Shown here one piece after another: positions 26,595 through 37,338 of a stretch of 64,000 bases of DNA. Within the stretch, counting starts at the first letter, position 1. Each line of letters opens with the position of its first letter. The notes beneath the pieces are model-generated. The model was not told the origin of the DNA and searched no databases. It saw only the letters and a list, made by a program, of their open reading frames with translations. The DNA comes from Cliona cf. orientalis (lineage: Eukaryota; Porifera; Demospongiae; Clionaida; Clionaidae), in the NCBI GenBank assembly GCA_963930775.1, contig OZ005689.1, positions 29,403,079 through 29,467,078 of the forward strand. Direction: 5' to 3'. The translations under genes and the position numbers were made by a program.

Positions 26595-27146
26595 ATGGTT
26601 TCAGTATCATACACTGATATGCTTAAAAGATTTTTCTTAAGGCTTTACCATTTAAAGGCTCTTTTTCATTTACTCTTGATGCTAAGTGGTGATATAGAAG
26701 AGATCCCTGGCCCTAAGACCAAAACAAACCGGCATACGGCAAAAGGTAGATTCCTATCTGATTTGAATGCTAATGCAAGCTTAAATCACTCTGATCCCAA
26801 AGAATAAGCTACAAAATACGATGTAAGTGTTGAAACTGTTTGAAGGTGGCTTAGGGACTGTTTACCATTAAGATTTACAAGTCGCAATCCTTTCTTTGAC
26901 AATCCTGAATTATTACTTGAGCGTGACGAGTTGCTATGTGAAAAATACAACGTACATGTTAGATCTGTTAAGAGATGGAAGCAAGACTACCAACATTCCA
27001 GGTTTATATGTAGTGTTGATGTAGATAATGCTGATAATAAAGTGTTGGTAAAAAAGTATAGTGTTCGAGCAGCAACAATCAACGTATGGAAAAAGGAAGC
27101 GGACGCACAATGGTCAATTTTGCATGAATATTGTGAACAAATGTGA
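26595..27146 (+). pseudogene. Decayed element ORF with 2A-like motif and three HTH-like repeats
   Basis: The first frame (26595-26807) contains LLMLSGDIEEIPGP at 26673-26714, close to the 2A ribosome-skipping signature DxExNPGP but with Ile replacing Asn. After a stop at 26805-26807, the reading continues to about 27146 with three similar units, KYDVSVETV-RW, KYNVHVRSVKRW and KYSVRAATINVW, which look like tandem helix-turn-helix modules. The frame is cut by element F2-a. It may be the 5' part of the Helitron downstream or a separate transposon; the link is not proven. At least two in-frame stops show it is dead. Confidence 0.5.
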
Positions 27147-27558
27147 CCGGATTTGAGAAAAGGGGGCACTTCGCGCAAAACGCGATTTTTGTCACTTTTC
27201 AACTTACCACCATTTCAAGGCAGTGAGAGCCTGGGCTTCAGACTTGGTTTGTTAGCAGTTTGGACCTTCTACTTCACAGATCCAACGTTAGAACCCTGAG
27301 CAAGCCTCCTGTCCCGAGCGGTGAGCCGCCAAAGAGGAGCATAAAACGGCTATTTTCGAACGCGATCGACGCGGCCGCTCGCTCCGCCCATAGAGGAAGT
27401 GGGTGGGGCCCGCAATTTGCAGAGAGTGTAGTAGGATGATGAAAGAATATTCTTACCAGGTTTGAAGTTCATAGCTGCTATGGTTCCAGAGATATAAGCG
27501 TCTTAAAACCAAAATTCGGGAAATGCGTAAAGTGCCCCCTTTTCTCAAATCCGGTCAC
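27143..27558. mobile_element. F2 element, copy a
   Basis: The inverted repeats of about 35 bp start GTGACCGGATTTGAGAAAAG. The target duplication is AAAT (27139-27142 and 27559-27562). No coding capacity. It interrupts the decayed element frames before and after it. Related copies are at 30874-31288, 42547-42968 and partly 35302-35540. Confidence 0.9.
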
Positions 27559-29247
27559 AAATTGTAGTGATGGGTTTGAGAGTATGTGCGAGTCGATTTG
27601 TATTTGTTGTTAATGTGGGATAATTTTGTTTCCATGTGATGTCAAATGGGTGGACAATAGGAAGAAAACCTCTCCCTATAGAGCCTCCAAGTTTGAGAAC
27701 CTATCCAATAGCCTAACTACTGTGACAATGGATAAGGATGGGGTGCTCAAAGTGGCATGTTGTAGACATGTGGTAACCTTAACTCCAGTGAACTCCAGTG
27801 AAGAGCTTTTTGATGATTTTGAGTCATTACCAGATTGTATTAAGGATGTAGCTGGGTTTGGTGAATCCCGTAGGCTAGCAATAGGAACATTATACTGTAG
27901 CACGTTCAAACCATCCAACTATTCCTATGTGCATAGTTCAGGTCCAATTGGATATGGTGTGTCTATAGATCATTTGAGGGGCAGGGATACTTCAATTTCA
28001 AAAGCACATTGGAGACAACTGTACCCTATGACAGAGAAGCCGTTTTGAAAGCCTTTCACTGGCTAAAGAAAAACAATCCCTTATATGAACAATTTTTGGC
28101 TCAGAAACAATATATGCTTACTTTCCAACAAAAACAACCATGATTGGAGCTGGGAATCCCCTTCCTATGAAAACTGGTGATATTGAAATAGTATCCGGTA
28201 AACAGCTTTCTGCTGATCTTGGGCAATGTGAAGGAATGATCATAGAAGCCGATCCACTAGCTGGCGTTGCGAATGCTCAGGTTCAATTGGGATAAATGAC
28301 TTGACATTGTTGGATAATGCTGGTGTACAAGGACGTAAAATAGCGATGAAGATTTGAAACTCCTTAGTACGTCATACAAAGATCCCAAAATTGAGGAGAA
28401 ATTGTTTCCACATCTATATCCATTTGGTAGAGGGGGCTTTGACATGACTCTTCGCTCATGTTCAGTTAAGGTGGTAACTCGATTATGGCCAGTATGCAAA
28501 AATCAGATTGATGCATGCTGATCCTACATGGCATGAGTACAACATGAAATGTGTTTTATCAGATTTGGGTAGTGGTGAGAAAGTGCATAACAAACTAGAT
28601 CAGTATATCCCCCCAACTCTACCAGGAACAAAGAAGTATTGGGCCAAAGAATACTTGGATTTAGCTGCATTTTGTGAAAGATGTGGTGTGCCAGATTTTT
28701 AACGGGAAATGACAATCGACCAGAACTGAAGAAGTTCCTTAATGGTGTAGTTCCACATTTTCGACCTGTGGAAACCACAGCCCTTTTCATGCAACGGTTT
28801 AGAGCTTTGAAACCTCTGCTATGGGGCAATAAAAGTGTATTTGGACACATTACTGATCACTGGAGTTCCAGAATAGGAGGTCTTCACATCCATATGCTTT
28901 TGTGGGTGGATAATTATGAATCAAAGGAAGGTAAAGTGTTGGCAGTTGTTCCTAGGGAAGTTGACGATGTCAAATTAAGAGAAATGGTTTTAAAATACCA
29001 GATGCATAGCTATCGATCTGGCCATTGTTTCAAAAAAGATGCCAAGCATACATTGTGCAAGTATGGTTTTCCTTATGCCTTATTAAAAGAGGATGGTCTA
29101 GATGAGTCTGGTATTCGAGATAATTATGCCAGAATCGAAAGTGAGGATGCCAAGGTAGTATTGAAGACATGGGATGGATACATCAAGGTACAGACAGTTA
29201 CTCAGTTGGGTTTAGTGACGTATTTGGTTAAGTATGTTTCTAAAATT

Positions 29248-29743
29248 GTGACTGTATCTGACAAAACCCAGCATATGGGGTCTGCGCGCTATTCGGGCAA
29301 TGCGCGCTTTTAGTACCTCAAGTCAAAAAAATGTCAAAGTTGAGTTTTTGTCATACCTTTCTAACAACCTTTCTAATAACCTTTGCCGTCGTCTACGGAG
29401 GCTAACCGTAAGTTACAAAGGCGAAATAAGCCTTCATTTTGACCTACCTAGTCTGTACAGCACGAAGCCCGTTGCTATGGGCACTAATTAGAATTCTCTA
29501 CCTAGATACAGCTAGATTCATCGAACTACTGTACGTTCGCTCACCTTTTTAGCTTATTGGGCATCTAAGGACAATCGGCTGTCGTCAGCAACGAAATTCA
29601 ACTCTTGCTCGATCTTTACGTTCATTTTGAACGACTCCGCCCTGATCCATTTTACTGATTTCCATAATGCGGAAACGCCAACCATACATAAAACTCAACT
29701 TTCACAAAAAAATCCCATATGCCGGGTTTTCTCAGACAGTCAC
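29248..29743 (-). mobile_element. F1 element, copy a (internally deleted)
   Basis: The ends GTGACTGTATCTGACAAAAC and its complement are flanked by AATT (29244-29247 and 29744-29747). At 496 bp it is shorter than other copies because part of the interior near 29670 is missing. It lies directly after the Helitron two-tyrosine motif. Confidence 0.85.
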
Positions 29744-29873
29744 AATTGAGCCTACATTCGCACTAAATGTAAAACAAAATAAGACCAAAGTTGAAAAATC
29801 TGCCCAATTACAGCTGCTAGCTTTTGATCCAGACAATGCAATTATTGTATCCAATAATGTCATATCCTTATAT

Positions 29874-30527
29874 GTGACCGTCTGAGAAAACCCGGCATAT
29901 GGGATTTTTTGTGAGTTGAGTTTTATGTATGGTTGATAAGCTCTACCATAGAGCTAATGCGCGTTCAAGTTTCAGACTGACTGTGCGCTTCGTTGTGGAG
30001 AAACAGCACTTTGTTTGCGATCGCGCCACACATCCAATAATCAAGAAATTACGGTCTAAAGGCGTTGCTATGCACGCGTATGGCGTTTCTGCATACTACG
30101 CATGACCCGGAAATCAATTAAATGGACTTGGGCGGAGCCGTTCGAAATGAACGTAAAGATCGAGAAAGAGTTGAATTTTGTTGTTGACGACAGCCGATTG
30201 TTCTTAGATGCCCAAGAAGCTAAAAAGGTGAGCAAACGTACAGTAGTTTCATGAATCTAGCTGTATCTAGGTAAATTACCGCCCATAGGAACGGGCTCCG
30301 TGTACGGTAGCTGTACAGACTAGGTACGTCAAAATGAAGGCTTATTTTGCCTTTGTAACTTACAGTTAGCCTCCGTAGACGACGGCAAAGGTCAGTAGAA
30401 AGGCTCTTTGGCATATATATGACAAAAACTCAACTTTGACATTTTTTGACTTGATATACTAAAAACGCACATTGCGCGAATAGCGCGCGGATCCCATATG
30501 CCGGGTTTTGTCAGATGATACGGTCAC
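29874..30527 (+). mobile_element. F1 element, copy b
   Basis: A 654-bp copy with ATAT target duplication (29870-29873 and 30528-30531). The interior holds the exon-like stretch ending AQEAKK at 30227, followed by the donor GTGAGC. It is in frame, with a three-base deletion giving VVDDSR. It is inverted relative to copy a and only about 130 bp from it. Confidence 0.9.
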
Positions 30528-30873
30528 ATATGGGTTACAGCCTCCCATGCATGCAGTCCAATTCTGTTCGCGTTGAGCCTACAACTTCATGTATACACCT
30601 TAAAACCATTCACCGTAGTTCCTGTACTGTCACATTTGTAGATGCTTTTGGTCTGTGTGAACCCTTCATCCACTGACTTGCTAAAGGAAGTTACTGTAAA
30701 TGACATGGGCAGGATTGAATGTATTTTTTTAGACTTACAATGCTTTTTGCTACCAACAGCAGTTTCAACAATTTTTTATCGATAATGAGAGTACTATCCA
30801 GCTGTTGATCCAAAGACTTTTTCCCTACAAGTTCCATATTCCACACAATGCTGTGTAACCGCGGATACATATA

Positions 30874-31288
30874 TGACCGGATTTGAGAAAAGGGGGCACT
30901 TCGCGCATTTTCCCGAATTTTGGTTTTAAAATGATTATCTCTGGAACCATAGCAGCTATGAACTTCAAACCTGGTATGAATATTCTTTCATCATCCTACT
31001 ACACTCGTTGCAAATCGTGGGCCCCGCCCATGTACGGTATGGGCGGGGCGAGCAGCCGCGTCCATCGCGTTCGAAAATCGCCGTTTTATACTCCGCTTTG
31101 GCGGCTCACCGCTTGGGACAGGAGGCTTGCTCAGGGTTTTAACATTGGATCTGTGATGTTAAAGGCCCAAACTACTAATAAACCAAGTCTGAAGCCCAAG
31201 GCTCTCACTGCCTTAAAATGGTGATAAGTTGAAAAGTGACAAAAAATCGTGTTTTGTGCGAAGTGCCCCCTTTTCTCAAATCCGGTCA
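30874..31288. mobile_element. F2 element, copy b
   Basis: The ends TGACCGGATTTGAGAAAAGG and its complement are flanked by TATA (30870-30873 and 31289-31292). It is inverted relative to copy a. The interior matches F2-a and F2-c closely (gcggctcaccgc, gatccaacgtt or complements). Confidence 0.88.
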
Positions 31289-31319
31289 TATACAGCTTTT
31301 TTATATTTTTTTCAAGAAG

Positions 31320-32900
31320 AGGATACACTAAGCAGAAAAAAAGCAGTGCTGAAATCACCACATATTTGAGCTGGATGCATTATAGACCCATACAATGCAA
31401 GCAGGCAGCCTAAATTGCAATTTTGATCAAAGTTGGTAATGGTAATGGTAATGGTCGTCACATTTATGTGCGCGCGTAGCCCCGCCCCTCACGTAGCGCG
31501 TGGGCGGAGAACAATGCAATTTCATGGCTTCCTATACAAATATGGGAAAACTTCAAAGGGCCGTAACTAATTGTAAGGCGTGAATCAAAATTCTTTCAGG
31601 TCAAATCTCTAGTTTTGACCTATTCTGCGTGCCTATGTAAAAATTATCCCCCCAAGTGTTCCCAAACCCCACATGAATTAGATTATTTATTTAATAGTTC
31701 GTTTTTTTCTACTTAGCGTATAATTTCAAGGGGACCACACACTAAGCAGAAAAAAATGGTCCGAAAACCACCACACAGTCGAGCTGGATTCATGAAAGAG
31801 CCATACAATGCAAGCAGGCATCTAAATAGCAATATATACATACATACATACAATGATACAATGGTTGGTAAAGGGTCGTTAACGTACACCGCGCACCCGT
31901 AATTTTTATTATGGGCTTCCTATACAAACATATGGAGAACTTTAAAGTGCCATATCTCTAATTCTAAAGTGTGAATCAAAATTTCCCGCCATGAATTTTT
32001 TAGTTTCGACCCATTCTACATGCCCATGTAAAAATTATCTCCCCAAGTGCTCCCAAATCCTCTGTGAATTACATATTCTTTTTCTTTCTACTTAGTGTGT
32101 AACAAGCAAGCCTATACACTAAGCAGAAAAAAAAATTGTCCGGAAACCACCATAATTATAATCGAGCTGGATGCATAGTAGAACCATATAATGCAAGCAG
32201 GCATCCTAAACTTCAATTTTGTCAATAATTGGTAAAGGTCATCACGTTTATGTACGTGCGAGGCCCCGCCCCTCACGTAGCGCGTGGGCGGAAAACATTG
32301 CAAAATGCATGGCTTCCTATACAAACATATGGGAAAACTTCAAAGGGCCGTAACTTTAATTCTAAATTCCCCATGGTCAAATCTCTAGTTTCGACCCATT
32401 CTGCGTGCCCATGTAAAAACTATCTCCCCAAGTGCTCCCAAACCCCCTAAACATTCATTAATTATATAAATTCTTTTTTTTTTCTACTTCTACTTCTTAC
32501 TTACAAGGGGACCACACACTAAGCAGAAAAAAATGGTCCGAAAACCACCTCAGAGTCTAGCTAGATGAATAGTAGAGCCATACAATGCAAGCAGGCATCC
32601 AAATAGCCACATATTCACAATGTATGTTTGGGAAAGGGTTGTCAACGTACCCGCACGCCCGTAATTTTTTTATGGTTAAACATTGCAAATGCATGGCTTC
32701 CTATACAAACATGGGGATACTTCAAAGGGCCGTAACTTTAATTCTATGGTGTCAATATAAATTTTCTCATGTCAAATCTTGTGTTTTGACCCATTCTGTG
32801 TGCCCATATAAAAATTATCTCCCCAAGTGCTCCCAATCCCTCCAAACATTATTTACTGTAAAGAAATATTTTTTTTTCTACAAGCTAACCACACACTAAG
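31320..32900 (+). repeat. Four-unit tandem array, unit about 375-415 bp
   Basis: The marker cactaagcagaaaaaa recurs near 31329, 31742, 32119 and 32517, with a degraded form near 32890. Each unit also carries tgcaagcaggca, gcttcctatacaaa, gggccgtaac and ctccccaagtg. Units differ by substitutions and indels. No frame is conserved between units. A single related fragment lies near 62915-62955. Confidence 0.85.
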
Positions 32901-35301
32901 ATAAAAGAGATGTAACGAGCTGTACTTAAATAAACAACATGTTCAAATGTCAGGTACTTACACTACCCTAATGGCAACACAGCCATATAGATGAATCAGC
33001 TTGAATTGTACATTGCTTAAGAGCCATGTCTCCTTTGCCGACATGTGAAGGGAAAGCCCATTGTTGGGGTACCAAGGCACATACTATTATTCTCTGAGAG
33101 TACATGTACATCTGGGTACCTGCAATGTATGTGCATATGTGTGTAATACACTGATTGAGCGAGAAGACCTTGGTTAACTTGAACCCTTCGTCACATTTGT
33201 GAAAGAATTCCACAATAAAAGCTGCATGCACAATCTTTAAGTGGACAGGTACATTGTGTGTGTATTGTACTAGCCCCATACTTACCAGCTTAAGCAGTAG
33301 GAATGACAGTCATAGGCACAAATCAAAAGGGGGTTCCTACAGCAGTTAAGAGGCGGCCAGTTGGGAGTGTCCATGCCTATTGGTCTGATGACAGCGGTGT
33401 GACATCCTCATGCTCATCTGGATAAGCAAAGGATTGTGAAGCTGAAGAACATACATGTACATGTACATATACTAAGTGTAGGGGAAGTATATACATTGTG
33501 TACATGTACATACATGTACACAAGTGATGCCTTTTCATAAAAAATTAATTATGTTTACATGTTACATGCGCAATAATATTATTATTCTACGTATGTACAT
33601 GTATATGCCACATACATATACCACTCACATGTCCACTTACAATAGATCCAGCCAGATGAAGTTATAGCCAATAGAATCAATGGAACACCCCTGGGTTATG
33701 ATGCTGTTTGTCGATAAACTGGATCAGTTTAGCAGCTATAGATTGTTATACACGAGTGCATGTGAAGTGGTGGAGGAAGATGCTCCAGGTCGCCATCAAC
33801 TTTTTATAGGACGTCAGCATTGCAAGGGCAGCAATCAATGAAACATCCCATCAGGCTCTGATATCAATAGCTTATCGAGGTCCACCACCGTCTTGGAGTT
33901 ACTATAGAAGGGTTGCGGCGGAAATGGACTGACTGTTGTGTATGCAGTGATAGAACACCAGGCGATAAAGTGATGGCACACCTCTGCTGTAGTACCATTG
34001 TGTTATCTGCAGCACCAAGCCTAGCCTCTTTCCCAGACCCTTCAAGAGGAGGAGAAAGGGCCTGGTACATACTGCACACGCTGGGGTCTCCATAGTGACC
34101 GGTCGCGTTACCATAGTGATCATTCACGGGTTCTGCATGACGTACAGTTCTATGGACGATAAATGGAGAGTATATGATAGTATCCGATTGCCCCACATTT
34201 TCTGGGGTCCCCCGGTGCATGCGCATGCAATGTGTACCAGGCCCTTTCTCCTCCTTTTGAAGGGCCTGGGTACGAGGCTACATCAATTAAGCCCTCCCTC
34301 TACCAGGGTTTGAGGCCTATCATACTCAAAGGAACTATCATAGCTACTTAGCCACATTATTACTAGTCTAGCTAGCTACATCACAATAATAATTCATACC
34401 ATGCATACTTACACTGTACTGAACGAGCTGATACTTTCTAGATATTAAATTTCTCACTGTGTGACACTGCTGTCACCCCTGGCACTCGATTAGACGCTCT
34501 AGTCATCGAGCACCAATTATAATAAATACTACTTAATACTTAAAGCTTCTACTTCGTACACGCACGCACACATCGTGATTTATGATCAAACTAGCTTACC
34601 TTCCATTCGTCACAAACTAGAGGATCGCTTCAGTTGACGACCATCGGTACCGTTCTTCGTGCCCAATGTTGCTTCCAAGCCATTCCATAGGCTTTATTCT
34701 CTCCTTTCACCGCTATGAACAACGGAACATGTCTACCACGCCAACGAACTTGACCTCATTCTCCTAGGTGCCACCTCAGAGCTCGTTCATTACATTTTTC
34801 AATTTAGGTGGGCGTTACCGTACGCGAAACGTCGCGGCATACGATCGAAAATGTACTGGCGCTATGCACGTACGTACAAACAGGGGCTTTCCCCATGTCT
34901 CTGGCACAATAAACGCGGCGTTTTCTCAGATGTGAAAGTGAAATTTAAAGGTTTTATACATTTCATTTTCTGTATTTCTTCCATTCTTCACCTGCATATA
35001 AAAATTTTTGCATAATATCGTTCCATAGGCCCCAAGAATTATTTATTTATATTACATTACATTACATTACATTACTCATACGGAAATTCTTTTTTCTTAG
35101 TGTGTAACTTAGTGTATAATTATTATTTATTATCTTATTTTATTACTTACTTAGTGTACTTAGTGTATTAGTGTATAACTATAATATTCCTGCACAGTGC
35201 AATAGATGCATGCATGAAATAGCCATAGGCTATTACGTGCATGCACCTATACAAAAATAAAATTCAACTAATTAGCACAAAGTAGAGAATAAAAATAAAT
35301 G
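32901..35301. other. Gene-poor stretch
   Basis: No supported gene. It contains tgtacatgtaca-rich sequence near 33450-33650, a TA-flanked MITE (34024-34278), and AT-rich sequence with short repeats (ttacattacatt; acttagtgta) near 35050-35180. Open frames on both strands are short and overlap the MITE. Confidence 0.5.
34024..34278. mobile_element. TA-flanked MITE with long inverted ends
   Basis: Arms of about 50 bp begin GCCTCTTTCCCAGACCCTTC on the left, with their complement on the right ending gggtacgaggc. TA lies at 34022-34023 and 34279-34280. The short palindrome at about 25530-25580 (agcctcgtccccagg) may be a relative. Confidence 0.75.
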
Positions 35302-36299
35302 TGATAGGATCTGAGAAAAGGGGGTAATTTCGCGCAAAATGCTAAATTTTGACATTTTTCAAGTTGCCTTCACTCAAAGGTACCAAGAGCCATAGGCTTT
35401 ATTCTTGGTTTATAAGCACCCCAGCCCTTCTACTAAAGAAATCCAACGTTAGAAAGCCTAGCTATGTTCTTACATGAAATGGTGGAGCTCCAAAGTGAGG
35501 TATAAAACGGCCGATTTTCGACCGCGCGCAATACGGGCGATCGCCACGCCCACACCGGAAGCTGGAGGGGGTGTGGGGGCATCATCACCACCCGGAGCCT
35601 GAGGGGATGGGGGGGGTGCACCTTCACCCACAGAAGGAGGTGGGAGGACATCTTCAGGTGCCGGGGCATCTATTCCCAATTTGAGACCAAAGTATTAAAC
35701 AATAATAATAATACCTACTATTGGAGACTCAATTTACCTTCTTTGTTGCCCGGGGCCCGGTTCAAGCGTCTGGATACTGCATGCAAATAATATAAATAGT
35801 GTTTGATCCTACTTGTAACAAACACAGTGAACTGATTGGTTGAATTGCAATTCTAACCTTCATAAAAGAAACCTTGGGCTTTGTTGCTAGATCTAAAGTA
35901 GTTATAGACACTTCTACATGATTTAAAAGAACTCAAGGCTCAATAGAATCCTTGGGATTCCTTTGGGCTTTCTAATTCACATACTAATAGAAACCTCCTA
36001 AATAGTGTCTAACTGTTATTAAATTTTAGGAATGTGTCCAGCTAGCCTAACAGCAAGTGAACTAATACACTTACGTATGGATCTTATAATCCAGGGCCCT
36101 GCCACGGAGGCGGCCAGTGTTAGCCAAGGTATCTATACATACGTATACAATAGTACAATAAAAAAAATCATAGAATAGACAATGGATGAATTATTCATGC
36201 TTACTGGACTTTGATATTTTTTGACTGTTGATACTAAAAACACGCATTGCGTCATATGCGCGTTTGACAAATATGCCAGGTTTTCTCAGATCCAGTCAC
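35302..36299. mobile_element. Composite of F2 left half and F1 right end
   Basis: The left part (35302 to about 35540) follows F2, starting GTGATAGGATCTGAGAAAAG. The right part (about 36206-36299) follows an F1 end, finishing CTCAGATCCAGTCAC. Both ends carry ggatctgag variants that pair with each other. The 35570-36190 interior is unrelated and contains a GC-rich ggtgcacc/ggggg stretch. The flanks AAAT and AATT do not match exactly. It may be a recombinant element or two nested relics. Confidence 0.5.
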
Positions 36300-36672
36300 A
36301 ATTTTCATTTGTACCAACTCTGCCCGACATGCTCCATAGTAATATCAATGCACTCATGTAATTTGTTTCTGCATATAGTTAAACCGAATTCCCTTTCTCT
36401 TCATCCCAGAGACCTGTATCAAACATGTCTTATTAACCAACCATGTCATCTTTGAACAAATTATTTAAAGATGATGTGGTTGATTAATACCGCTCTATCG
36501 TCAAATGATCTGTCGAGCTAACACTTTTATGTGGACGCTTACCTATAACCGTTCTGATGGCTATGGTACCAGCAACTCCAGCATGATTCAGCAATCAGAG
36601 TGAAACTTCCAAAAACTGAAACTAGAACCATATTTTCATTGCTTTCACCACTCATATTCACTGACACTAAAT

Positions 36673-37338
36673 GTGACCGTCTATGGGAAAACCCGCCATA
36701 TGGGATTTTTTATGAAAGTTGAGTTTGATGCATATATGATAAGCTCTACTATAGAGCTAATTCGCGTTCAAGTTCTAGACCGATCATGCGCTTCGTTGTG
36801 GAGATACAGCGTTTTGTTTGCGATTGCGCCACACCCTCAATAATCGAGAAATTACGGTCCAAAGGCGTTGCTATGCACGCGTATAGCGTTTCCGCATACT
36901 ACACGTGATCCGGAAAGCAATTAAATGGACCTGGGCGGAGCCGTTCGAAATGAACGTAAAGATCGAGCAAGAATTGAATTCATTGTTGAGAATGATAGCC
37001 GATTGTTCTTAGATGTCCAAGAAGATAAAAAGGTGAGTGAACGTACAGTAGTTCGATGAATCTAGCTGTATCCAGGTAGAGAATTCTAAATAGCACCCAT
37101 AGCAAAGGGCTCCAGGTACGGCAGCTGGGCCGACTAGGTGGGTCAAAGTGAAGGCTTATTTCGCCTTCGTATAGCACGACTAGCCTCCGTAGACAACGGC
37201 AACAGTTAGAAAAAGGGTTGTTCGACATGTATATGACAAAATCTGGACTTTGACAAATATCGACCTGAGCTACTAAACATGCGCATTGCGCGAATAGCGC
37301 GCGGATCCCATATGCCGGGTTTTCCCATAGACGATCAC
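36673..37338 (+). mobile_element. F1 element, copy c
   Basis: A 666-bp copy with ends GTGACCGTCTATGGGAAAAC and complement, flanked by AAAT (36669-36672 and 37339-37342). The exon-like stretch is frameshifted in this copy after QELN. The donor is GTGAGT. Confidence 0.92.

Larger units (their letters stand above)
27626..30620 (+). pseudogene. Decayed Helitron Rep gene, interrupted by MITEs
   Basis: Successive frames give Helitron N-terminal signatures in order. HWLKKNNPLY lies near 28055-28085, FPHLYPFGRGGF near 28405-28440 and GTKKYWAKEYLDLAAF near 28625-28675. GGLHIHMLLW, the HUH metal-binding motif, is near 28876-28908, and YLVKYVSK, the two-tyrosine motif, near 29221-29244. Several frameshifts and stops separate them. 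F1-a and F1-b then interrupt the gene, with bits of coding-like sequence left at 29744-29870 and 30528-30610. No helicase domain is found, so it cannot be autonomous. Confidence 0.75.

Noticed and set aside
31320-32900. CRISPR-like or coding tandem array
   Set aside because: Units are about 390 bp with diverged interiors and no frame is shared; the genome is eukaryotic.
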